DNA of 64,000 bases from Diatrype stigma. Lineage: Eukaryota > Ascomycota > Sordariomycetes > Xylariales > Diatrypaceae. This document shows positions 35,839-46,615 of this stretch, one piece after another (position 1 is the first letter of the stretch; every line of letters starts with the position of its first letter). The notes beneath the pieces were generated by a model. The model was not told where the DNA came from, searched no databases, and worked only from the letters and a program-made list of their open reading frames with translations. The DNA lies in NCBI GenBank assembly GCA_022225965.2, contig JAKJXP020000065.1:194660-258659 (forward strand), given 5' to 3'. The translations under genes were made by a program, and so were the position numbers.

Positions 35839-37445
35839 CTAATGCGGTTCTCGCTGGGTAGGTCCCTAAGGTAGAGAGTAGGACCTCCTAAACTAGTATG
35901 AAATCTGATTTTCGTCCAAGTGACAAACCGGCGGCGCCTAAAAGGGGGAAACGGGTTCCGAGGATTTGAGAAGTCAACCCAGTGAATTCATTCGATTGAA
36001 CGTACCTACCTATTTCCCGGTTGGTAATGATGGGACATCCAATGGAGATCAAAGAAAGCAAAAAAGGGAAAATAAAAGAAAGCCATTTTTCTATGCTATG
36101 ACTTGCTTGCCTTTTGGCTTACTCCCCTTCTTAAATCCCGCAACGTGCTATGAAAAGGGGGGCGGTGCATCTCCGTGAGGGAAAGCCAGACAGGGCAAAA
36201 CAAGATCTCATAACAAAATTGGATCAAATCGAATCGGAACCGCTTCTCCAAAGTTGCTAACCAGGTATACTATGTAGCATAAGGAAGAGGGTTCATCTTG
36301 AATTTTCTGAGAACAATGAACCTGCAAGGTAGACAACGAAGCATAATATACCTTAGGTAAGGACTACGCCTCAAGCAACAATACATCACGTTGTGCTAGA
36401 TCAAATTGCCGGCAAGCTTATCATTACATAACTACACTTGAAAGGGAATCATGGAAAGGGAAAGATGGAATGGATCAAAAAGTCCTCGTATTTCAAACCT
36501 ATAATCATTAAACAGCAACAACATGATCTTGCAACCTTGACCTTTAAACGTGAGAATATCTCATCTTGTACTAAGGCCCCCATGATGGCAAAATGATACT
36601 TACCTGGTCCTCGCTATATTTCGAAGGATTCATATTTGAGCCATCATACTAAGCAAAAGTGACCCCCATAAGAGGTTCGTATGCGTCATGTTTCTTCATC
36701 TGTCGTAGTGTAGCTTCTGTGTTGTTGACACTGACGTTTAACGCGATGGAATGCAAGACTGCATAAGCGAGAAGCGAGTTCATGACAACCGCAGCCATGA
36801 CCATGAAAAGCCGAGCGACACAGTTTCCGAAAGACATTTTGGATGTTGCGTGTTTACCTGTAAGTTAGTAAGCAATCGTCTGAGTTCGAACTGAGAGTTG
36901 GTTGGTCAGTTATGAAAATTTGGCGGATACGCAGCATCTTATACTTGGATAGAACCGAGGGAGTATGGCATTGTATAGAAGAGACAATAGAATTGTTCTT
37001 ATGGGTTGGACAAAGAGTCGCAATAATCATATTTTTGCTGACAATGGGTTGTGGCATGTAAACACTGAGCTTTGCTCGTATACAATCGTGGAGTTTCTCG
37101 AAAAGGCATTTAGTGAACAATGGCTATGTTGGAACACGACTGAAGGGGTGGTCATTTGTATTAGGTAGAACCACTCCTATTCATGCTGTCTGGGGCGATT
37201 TAGGGCTCAGACGCAATAGTGACCTCTATTCACACGGGCATGCGCTTTCAATGCACATAGTAGTTGATCAGATATATGTTACTGCACAGACAACTTAAAG
37301 AACTTTTGATCCAATACAATCCACCCCCTGACCCCCCCTATCTGGCACACTAAAATGTGATTATAGTTCTCATGATCAAACTGAATTATACGCCCTGAGC
37401 TTATACCCTTATCGGAACCCCATTTTGGGATGTGACTGTCAGGTG

Positions 37446-37536
37446 CTTTGGTGCCCGGAGTGATAGGACAGCTACTAAGTGGGAAGAAGGTAGTAACTAA
37501 GTGGGAAGAAGGTAGTAGCAGAATACTTCTCTAGCC
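37446..37536 (+). repeat. Dispersed repeat copy A (shared with 60.84 kb)
   Basis: The core CTTTGGTGCCCGGAGTGATA and the following bases closely match 60844-60874, and both copies continue to a shared CTCTAGCC about 85 bp later with indels between. The sequence resembles the primer-binding-site end of a retroelement (TGGTGCCCGGA), so these may be remnants of one LTR family; that is inference. Confidence 0.55.
37474..37517. repeat. Perfect 22-bp tandem duplication
   Basis: The unit from 37474-37495 is repeated exactly at 37496-37517, inside repeat copy A. Copy B at 60.8 kb does not have the duplication. Confidence 0.85.
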
Positions 37537-39717
37537 TATAGAGGCTATAGGGGGAAGAAGCGGCTCTTATACAGCCGTAGAAGTTCCACAACTACTGTAT
37601 ATGTGGGATCCTACGGATCACTATACCCCCTAGAACATTATCCCTTGAAAGTGACACATGCTCGATCTTACTTAATATCTGTAACTACCATCGATGAGTC
37701 TCATTGTTGAGCTTTTTAGTAACATATAACTTCGACCCTACCAGGATTTGTGTCAAGCGGTCTCGTCCAATCAAGACCCGTATGACAGCTGACTGCATAG
37801 TCCCCTGAGCCGCTTAGAAACGCCGTATTGCCATGAGAGTAAAACAAGCTAGCCTAGTTTATGGTATCAGCTATCACGGGATAGATACTAGTAGCTACAT
37901 GCTTCAACGCGGATGCACCCTTTAACCTGTAACTATGGACAAGCTTTACAACCAGTAGGTATGTATGAATGTGTGACGCCAATACACCATTTGTGCGCCT
38001 AAGCTTCCCCCACAACGACATGATACGAAGGTACGCAAGTATATTTCGATCGATGGTAGGGTTGATCAACCAGAAGGATGCGATCCAGAAGGATGCGATC
38101 AATAGCGTGACAAATATGCAGCTAGGCCCTGCGGCCAAATGCGTGGCCCAAAGCTCCCGGCAGGACAGGTACCAATAGGGGCTACCTCAGCCTACTTCGT
38201 ACATGTAGGGCAATGCTCATAGATAAACCCTTCGCCGCTTTTCCATCGGCTCTCCCAGCGTCCTGAGGCCGAAGTTATAAGATGGCGCGATATGGATTTG
38301 CAAGAGGTCGAACGCGTAATACACTACACGTTATCAAGCGACATGCGCATGTGCCTAACGTAGTTGCATGTTGCACGGTCCCCAGGTGGGAACGAAACGG
38401 TCGCTCACATGCAGTGCCGGTGAGCGCATGGATAAGACGGATAGCTTTGGGGTCCAGCCAATGCCGGGGTCTCGCTTGAACGGCGAGTCATCACGGGCAG
38501 TCTTCCAACGTTATAGGCGCGCCTTATCAGTAGTAAGAATACCTAAGGTGGGTAGGTACTTCCATAGTACTATGTAAGAGGGAACCCGCGACGAGAACGA
38601 AGCACGAGGGCAAGGGCAGCCAATCAATCATCACGCTCACATTTCTGAGGAGGTTGCTTGATCCCGTCCTGTCTGCGTGTGGCTGATGGCGGACCAAACA
38701 GGGGAGTTTCACCTTTCGCGACAGGAGGGAAGTGCAGTTGGGGTGTGGCCGTGTGGGGGGCATTCATATCCATAGATGGATGGATCCAGTGCAGCTTCAG
38801 TGTAACTTCAGTGCAGGTGGGACTCATGGATGCTTCTGAAGGAAGTCAATCGGATTGCCAAGACGGGGCCGCACAGCCCGGGGTGCGCTAACTAGAGCCG
38901 CTAACCACTCAAGTCTCCCACGTTCCTGCATGCTAAAGCTTGATTGGGCGAGGCCTTGCTGTAGCCAATGTCTGAGCTGGAACTGATCGCGTGCCTCCTT
39001 CAACGTCAGGTCCTCTTTCCATTGTAGCGGGTAGCGGTGGTGGTGGTAGTTAGCAGCGGGCAGGAGCAAGAGAGAAGTCGGTCGGAACCATCTTTAGAGC
39101 TCAGCCAACCCAGCGAATGCCTGGCCTGCTTCGCATGTGGCCACTCTGGAAGGAGCATCCATTCTAAGCGTTTTCTTCCATTTCCTCTTGAACTCTTATT
39201 CCATTTCATGATGGACTTCCCTCAGTCGTTCATCATCAACCTCGAGACTCCTCTAAACTCGGAGGTTCCGCCACTCTTCCTCATACGGTTCCCTTCAGCT
39301 TTCCCGCCCTGAACTCGTTATTGAGCTCGTGGCCTTTCCACTGCTATTAGTTAACTTTCAACGAACCCTTGACCCCGATCATTCTGGGTAATTGATCGTG
39401 TGCCGCCTCGGATCTGCCCCGGGTTCTGAGGTCCCAACCACGTAATCGACCCGCCGCTTGTGCCACTTCAACTATATATCACGTCTTGGACCCTCACAAA
39501 TTAATCTTATTATTGCGTGTTCCACTAATAAGAGCGCACTGTTGTTCCCTCCACGTCACTCAATAGACCTATAGTTGACTGCTGCAAGTTGCAAACCCAA
39601 CAGCACATCAAGGTACCCCTGTTCGGGTTACGCGTATACTATATATAGCGAATTACTGCGATACTTCGGTCTTAGACGCGGTCAGCCTGTCGCAACAGGC
39701 CCATCACTCTACCCAGG

Positions 39718-41312
39718 ATGCCGCGACCGGCAATGCTGCCTACTCCGGCCTCTTCTACGGAGATCAAGGGCCAAGACGGCGCCAAGCATCTGCCCTCACT
39801 CCAGATGTCATTCGAACTGCCCCCGTCGGCTATGGAGGGCGAGTCGTTTCCCAAGGCGTCGTTCCGTATGCAGCCAAGCGAGACGGTGAAGTCGAGGAGG
39901 CGCTCCTCTGCCACTGCCGCTGCCGCTGCTGCTGCCGCCGCCGCCGCCGCTGCCCACAAGGAAACATTCGCTTTGCCGCCTCCGCCTACTAGATCACGCA
40001 AGATCATACAGATGAAGCCCCGCGGCCAAGAGCAGGAGGCAACAGCCCCGCTGCCCTCCACTACGTCAGCCAAGACTCAAGCTAATAGCAATAATACTCA
40101 AAGCGCTCCGAGTAAAAGTGTGGGGACTGGGTCCGGGTCCGGGTCTAAAAGGAAGCTGCCGTCGACCACGAGCGCAGCCGGCCGGAAGATAGCGCGAAAG
40201 ACGGCCCACAGCCTGATTGAGCGGCGTCGGCGATCCAAGATGAACGAGGAGTTCGCGGTCTTGAAGGGCCTGATCCCCGCGTGCACGGGCGAGATGCACA
40301 AGCTCGCCATCCTCCAGGTAAGGCTGTCCTGTCCTGTCCTGCCCGTCAAAAGAGCACAAAGCTCATCTTATTATGTGCATGACGGTGAGTGAGTGAGTGA
40401 AAAAGTGTAAATGACAGCGCTGACTTCCGTTGCCTTTTTCGCCGTTTGTTCGAAAAGGCTTCGATCGACTATGTGCGCTATCTCGAGGACTGCATCTCGA
40501 AGCTGAAGTCGCAGCGCGACGCCGACGCTCTACTCCCGCCACCAACGTTGAAGGAGTTCAGGCCGTCTGCCTCTTCGAGCATGGATGAGGAAGATGATGA
40601 AGCCGAAGCCAATGGAGATGACAGTGATGATGCCGAAGAGCCATCGCCGACTGCGGCGACTGTAGCAGAAGATGTCGAGATGACGACACTGAGGCCCAGA
40701 GACCGAGCGGATGGGAAGGATGGAGAAGAGATTCTCTCACCGAGAACGGCGGCTCCATTCACGCCAACAACGACTACACATTCTCATTTTCATTCTCATT
40801 CCCTATCTCAACAATCGTACCCTCGCTCGGAGCACCAGCCTTCCATATCGCCCGCCTTGCCCCCTCAGGGCGACATTCATGCATGGCGCGAAAGTAACAG
40901 CAACAGGCAACACTCGTATGCTTCCTCGGCCTCAACCACCGATCTCCAGTATTACCAAGACCAGCAGCGTCGCTATAGTAGCTACAGCAATTACAGCATC
41001 TCTTCGGCAGCGGCGACAAACACCACAGCCGCCACCTCGCCTGGTTCCACCTCGGGTCCTCCTTCCCACGTGCACGGGCACGGATACGGATGCTACACAA
41101 GAACGACGTCTTCCGCTTCACATTCAACACTTACCAGTCCCGCCTTGGCGCCGCAGTCGGAAGATCAGGAGGCGGCGACCGCGGCACTCCTCATGTTGAA
41201 CGCGGATCGGAGAGGGCTGGTAGGGGCAAGGACCGCTGGGGCTAGTAGAAGTATTACCAACACAGCAGCCGCCGCAAGGGGGATGAGTGTTCGGGATTTG
41301 TTGAGTTCTTGA
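39718..41312 (+). CDS. bHLH transcription factor (2 exons, 484 aa)
   Basis: Exons 39718-40317 (200 codons, phase 0) and 40458-41312 (284 codons plus stop); 140-nt intron. A 13-Ala run and a Gly/Ser linker precede the basic region (KTAHSLIERRRRSKMNEEF, from about residue 160), which has the His-Glu-Arg residues that contact CACGTG-type E-boxes. Helix 1 and the loop end exon 1 (GLIPACTGEMHKLAILQ) and helix 2 begins exon 2 (ASIDYVRYLEDCISKLK), so the intron splits the dimerisation domain. After it come an acidic stretch, a His/Ser-rich segment and a Ser/Tyr-rich tail. It acts as a nuclear dimeric regulator. It resembles ascomycete bHLH proteins annotated as GlcD-gamma-like, but I cannot be sure of the orthology, so no symbol is given. 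The first in-frame ATG after CCCAGG is used. Confidence 0.88.
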
Positions 41313-42460
41313 TCTTGAGCAGTGAGTGGGCTAGTAAGTGCGTGAGTGAGCGAGTGGCGAAATATATGATGTGTAGTGTTATCGATGGGCCTAATCACGA
41401 TATCTTGGTTGTATGATCTTTTGAAGTCGAAGTGACTCTCATCTGACTGTATCTCATAGTTATACATACACATATACTCGTGCTGCTCACAGGAGAGCGT
41501 GTTATCAGGCTGACCAGGTCTGGAGATTCAACGACCTACGCGTTTATTAGTAAATCGTGCAGGAAATAGTGCGAGAGGCAGCAAAATCATGTTTCTTTAC
41601 GCGAAAGCGCAATGTCATGCCGGGTACCTGAGGTATTTAGCGAAGCACCTAAACGTGTTTAGGGGGAAAGGATCCGCTTGTATTATATGTCAATGTTAAG
41701 TGGTGTCGAAACGCTAGCATAGAGTAGGAACTCAACGCACGCAGGTCGGCACATAGACTCTTGTATCTGGCGACTGATCTGTCAGTTTGCCCTTTTTTTT
41801 TCTTTTTTTTTTTCCCCCTGCATCGCCCTGCTTCTTGTAGGCGCCCCTTTTTACCCCTTATCTTGTTGTATGTTGTTATCATGTTTAACGGAAGCAGTGG
41901 CTGTGGCGCAGCTGTGGCGCAGAAAGTACCACTTGAAATCGGAAATTTCGAACTAGCAGCCACGCACTAACCTTAAGCAGAAACAGACCTATCACAGTAT
42001 TTCAAGGTTTTCACCACGACCTTCCCCCTGAGTGCCGTCCATCAGATGTATCATTTCTTTCATTATTTATTACGTCAGGGTTCTTTTAGAGGCTGAGTTA
42101 TCTTATGATACCACCTGTAATAACGCTTAGCCTTCGCACACTCATTTTTTCAATAGCCGTGGCCTGTGGTAGTGAACTATCGCTAACTGGTTCTATAGCC
42201 TATCTTGGGAGTAGAGGTCCCGAGGAGCACGTCTCCAAGTTGGCGGTGGCCTCGCGGCCCGGATTGAACCTCAGTCCCGACTATATACTGTCATTCGGAC
42301 ATAGCATAGGGTTTGACATCACACATGTTTGCGAGGAATGCTTTGTTCAAATTTGAAAACCGCCAACAGGTCGTTGGTGGTTCCCAGGACGGTCTTCGGT
42401 AGCAAAAAGCTGGTCACCAAAAGCTTCTGGGGCATTGGGCGTCCCACTCAGACACCAACA
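41313..42460. promoter_or_regulatory. Intergenic region, bHLH 3' end to ATPase promoter
   Basis: Holds the bHLH 3' UTR and the ATPase promoter. A long T tract (about 41793-41813) is the most obvious element; poly(dA:dT) tracts often exclude nucleosomes in promoters. No gene is supported. Confidence 0.45.
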
Positions 42461-45349
42461 ATGGAGAACGAGGGAGGATCGGAATCTTCTCCTGATGCTA
42501 TCTTAGGCTCAGGAGGATCGAAGTATTCCAAGCTGCTGGCCTTCATGGACGATAGTGACGTTGACATACGGCATAAAACGGCAGGGCCTTCTCATCAAGA
42601 ACTTACTCGAAGCCTCAGGAACTCCCCGATATTCACGGCAGCCGTCGACATGTTTGTGGAGTCGAGGTTGCCACCGGGCGAACAGACCTCGGAGATAGTC
42701 CCCCAGTACGGGCTGATCGGCTCTCGCCAGGATTTGGGCAGCTCCCACTCATCCTCCCCGGAGGACAGGCTCATCATGGGAAACGTGGACATGCCCTGGT
42801 CCGCCTTTATTTGCGGATCCCAAGGTGCCGGAAAGAGTCATACGCTATGCTGTCTTTTGGAGAATGCACTCGTGGCCAACAATGAAGCCGGCGCCCTCCC
42901 TAGCCCCCTGGCTGGCATGGTCATGCATTACGACCGCTACTCCAGCCACACAACAACCCAGATATGCGAAGCTGCCTACCTGTGCTCCTCGGGCATCCCG
43001 CTGACCATCCTCGTATCGCCATCCAACATCTGGGCGATGAAGCGCTTATATAACAACATGCCAGGGCTGCCGCCGGGTTCCCCGCGGCCAAACGTCGTGC
43101 CCCTGTACCTCGACGAGGACCAGCTGGACATTTCGAGGATCATCAAGCTCATGGCTGTTGACCCCACGGCCGACCGCACCCCGCTATATATGGAGTCCCT
43201 GATGAACATAGTCCGCGAGATCGCAATGAGTGGAGTGAAATTTACCTACACGGAGTTTCGCAAGCGCCTATCCAGCGTAAAGTGGTTGAGGGGTCAGGAG
43301 GAACCCCTGAATATGCGCCTCCAGCTCTTGGACAGCTTCATCAGACCCTCTTCGCTGACGCAGTCGACCCGGCCGGCGCCGCATTCGGGAGACATCTGGG
43401 CCTTCGAGCCGGGCTCCCTGACTATCGTCGATCTCAGCGACCCCTTTATCAGCTCTGACGAGGCCTGCACGCTGTTCTCGATATGCCTTTCCATCTTCCT
43501 CGAGGGCCGGCAGAAGTGCGGGCGTATTGTTGCCTTAGATGAGGCTCATAAGGTAGGTTATATAAAACAATACCATCATGTGATCTGCAGCGAAGCATAC
43601 CATATACCTAGAAATGGATGAACATGAGAGGGGGAGTGAAGTGGAGTTCGCAGAGCGCTAACCGTGGCCGTTTGCCTGCATGATATAGTTCCTAGCCCAG
43701 TCGGGCGAGGCGCGCGTCCTCACCAAAGAGCTGATCTCTGTAATCCGGCAGCAGCGGCACACCGGGACGCGCGCAGTGATCGCCACGCAGGAGCCCACGC
43801 TGTCGCCCGAGCTCATCGCGCTGTCCAACGCCACCTTCGTCCACCGCTTCCTCTCCCCAGCCTGGTACGAGGTCCTGAAGAAGCATCTCGCCGGCGCGAA
43901 CCACCTGGACTCTCATTCTAGCGACAGCAGTAGTAGGAATAAGAACTCGCTCTTCCGCACTATCGTCGGCCTGCGCACTGGTCAGGCGCTGCTCTTCTGC
44001 CCGACGGCCCTGATGGATGTTGTTGGTGACGAGCAGGGGCAGGGGTCCTCCGGCGGCGCCGACGGGAGCTCTGCTAGGTGGCCGGTGCCGCTCAACGACG
44101 GCTACGTCAATATACGGATCCGGAAGCGCCTGACCGTGGACGGCGGTAAGAGCATCATGGCCACGGATGCGGTCGCCGCCAATCTCGAACTGGAGCAGCC
44201 GGTTACCGACGACAACGAGGTCCCGATGTTCATCGTGCAGCGGAAAGTAAGTGACGACAAGAAGAAAGTAAGTGACGATAAGGAGGACAAGGAGGATAAG
44301 GACGATAGCAGTGAAAAGAAAAAGGCGAAGAAAGCGAAGAAAGAAGCTAAGAACGCCGGTGGCGGAGGCGACATGCAAATCCATGGAACTATCAAAGAGC
44401 TCGCGAATGAGCTCGCGGCCTCCTGGTACGCTAGTCGCGGCCTGAGCAAGGGCTTGAGCAGCCGAACGAAGAAGAACAAGCAAGAGTTCTTTGTCGCCTT
44501 AGAAGAATTGGTTGGGGCCAAGCCTAACACAATTAACAGCCATAAGTCACTGAGAAATGCGGTAGTTCACAGCGTTGACAGACATCTGGTAAGCCCCCAC
44601 CCCCGAGCTAATATTCGATATATGAATAGCGAATAGCTGGTCACTGTACCCCCCACCCCTTCCCGTGTGGGAAAGGCTTTCGTCCATCCTAGCACCACGC
44701 GTACGTCAGGTGATGAATTGCTAACGTGTTTCTTCTTGTGTAACAGAAGGAGATTCGTGAGGGACACAAGAAACGCCAAAAGTCGAAGGCGAGGCAAACG
44801 CCAGTGGATGGGACGGAGTTAGAGGCAGAGGAAGAAGGCGAGGAAGAGGACGCAAATGAGGTGGTGGTAGAGGACGACGAGGGCGAGGACGCAGATGAGG
44901 TGGTAGAGGAGGTCGACGAGGAAGAGGACGCAAATGAGGCGCTAGAGGAGGATGATGAGGGCGAGGAGGGACCGAACCGGTCGGTGGAGCAAGGTGTGCC
45001 GCAGTACGTACCTGAAGTACAGGACGACGATGCACCCCCACCACTGCCATCACAAGGGGAGAAAGAAGATAACATCGAGACACCCGATCGAGAGGCGGAG
45101 CGAGAGGATCATACGGAGGAAGCCCAGGATGATAAGGAAGTCCAGGTTGATGAGGAAGTCCAGGATGAAAAAGAAGGGCAGGATGATAAGGAAGCCCAGG
45201 TTGATGAGGAAGTCCAGGATGACAAGGAAGTCCAGGATGATAAGGAAGTCCAGGACGACAAGCAAGTCGAGGACGACAAGGAAGTCCAGGATGAAAAAGA
45301 AGGGCAAAATAATAAGGAAGCCCAGGACGACAAGGAAAAGACGCCATAA
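42461..45349 (+). CDS. HerA/FtsK-like P-loop ATPase with repetitive acidic tail (3 exons, 864 aa)
   Basis: Exons 42461-43552, 43689-44588 and 44747-45349, all phase 0 (364, 300 and 200 codons). Walker A is GSQGAGKS (119-126). Walker B is VALDEAH (356-362), at the very end of exon 1. Exon 2 opens with a segment typical of HerA/FtsK/TraG motors: RQQRHTGTRAVIATQEPT followed by ALSNATFVHRF. A Lys/Asp/Ser-rich low-complexity insert lies near residue 550. Exon 3 is a disordered acidic tail ending in about 12 copies of a VQDDKE-like hexapeptide. The family pumps or translocates DNA or proteins in prokaryotes; the role of fungal homologues is not known to me, so function is open. ATG 42461 (CAACAATGG) is chosen over an in-frame ATG 41 codons upstream because of its context. 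Confidence 0.78.
45120..45335 (+). repeat. Coding minisatellite, 18-bp unit, about 12 copies
   Basis: Tandem AAGGAAGTCCAGGATGAT-like units encode VQDDKE, VQVDEE, VQDEKE and AQDDKE variants. A higher-order block (VQDEKEGQDDKEAQ and its later copy) appears twice. The array keeps the reading frame, so length changes of 18 bp are tolerated. Confidence 0.85.
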
Positions 45350-46615
45350 TCCAAAACATCCCACAGCTGGGGATTCCTCTATAGCCAACCACCTTCATAA
45401 TCGAAGGTTGCTATTTTAGCTAATACAACACTCGACTCAACCAAGACGTAATCCTCAATTGAATAGTCCATTTTGGTGTGTGGTTTCAAGGCTATCAGAG
45501 GAGCTGTCGAAGCTTTATACTCAAGAAGTGACGGCACAGGCGAAATCACAGTGACACATTAACCAAGTTGCGCAATATGGTAAAGATATATTAGGGAAAA
45601 GGGGAAGCTAGTAATGATTTCCGAAACTCTACTCCCCTATTCGTGCTGAATGTATGGACATCTTGGGCATGCCACCATTGTAACCTATTACCTATCGTTC
45701 TGAGCTTCACCCTAACATAAAAGGAGAGAAGCTTCTCCCTGATAAGTATAGTTCGGACGGTTGTATACCCTGTCCAGTTGCTAACTACCCAGTTATAGGT
45801 ATTATGCCCCCTATCTTGTGGCGGCCAGCAAGTGGTTCCATAGGTGAAAGGGAAGCATAGCCTCTTTTAGAATAAGACCTATTTCAAGGTGGCTGTTTAG
45901 TGTCATATCTACATATATACATTTTCCCCCAGGGCCACAGTAAGAAATACGAATGGCATGGATGGACGACTGGGTAATTGTGAAGTGAGAGTGTCCTGCT
46001 AAGCTACGTCGGTAGCTAGAGATAGCCCTATATAAGAAACCAAAGCTTAGAGTTAAGCCCCTAGTGATGAGATGCCAGGTTTCCGCCCCCACCACCATCC
46101 CCGCGTCTCTTCCCTGTTGCCTGAGGTATGACGGGACGGCGGGCGGGTGCGACGAAGGCGGCTGATTACGAGCCATGAAGTTGTCATTGTTGTTGTGGTT
46201 AGTTGTGGCAACAAGTAACCAACAACTGCAGATCCTAGGTTTGGAAAGGAGCCTTCCGTAGCTGTAAAACCATTTGGGGACAGGCTGGGTAATGGTAGGT
46301 ATCCAAGGATATCTTTCATGTAGGCAATGTCAGCTTAGGTGCTAGGCTTCATGGGTCTGTCACGCCACCTGGTTGGCTGCCCTCGAGGATGGTATCGACA
46401 TTCGACTACACAACTACACAACTGACTTAATATGGGTGTATAAATCATAAATGTTTAGTCAAAAACAGACGAATCATAAGTCTAATTACAAATACTACCT
46501 GGCTTCCATAACCCCTCAGCCTAATCCCAACGTCTAAACATAACACTTCTGCCTCTTCAGGCCATTATATATGCTACATGCTGCTCCCACGTGGTGAAAA
46601 CTGTACAGGCATTCG
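45350..46615. other. Convergent 3' region, ATPase / MFS transporter
   Basis: A 1.27-kb spacer between two stop codons. Frames at 45811-46176 and 46053-46319 (minus) are short and lack motifs. It contains both 3' UTRs; nothing else is recognised. Confidence 0.5.

Larger units (their letters stand above)
35839..39717. other. 3.9-kb gene-poor region with decayed repeats
   Basis: No supported gene. It contains a 22-bp tandem duplication (37474-37517), a dispersed-repeat copy (37446-37536) also found at 60.84 kb, and a duplicated 14-bp word (about 38074-38100). Short frames at 36649-36837 and 36854-37120 (minus) and 36965-37168 (plus) have no recognisable domain. The right end (about 39000-39717) must hold the bHLH gene promoter. 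Confidence 0.45.

Noticed and set aside
36649..37168. Short frames on both strands, one with a hydrophobic start (MVMAAVVMNSLLAYAVLHSI)
   Set aside because: No domain, no partner exons, and overlapping frames of similar length on the opposite strand; not enough to call a gene.
37431..37590. Possible solo LTR beginning TGTGACTG and ending TTCCACA
   Set aside because: No target-site duplication on the two sides and no second copy of the whole unit in the window; only the internal 90 bp is repeated at 60.84 kb.
42105..42356. 83-codon plus-strand frame upstream of the ATPase
   Set aside because: No start context, no similarity to the ATPase N-terminus and no splice link; probably chance.
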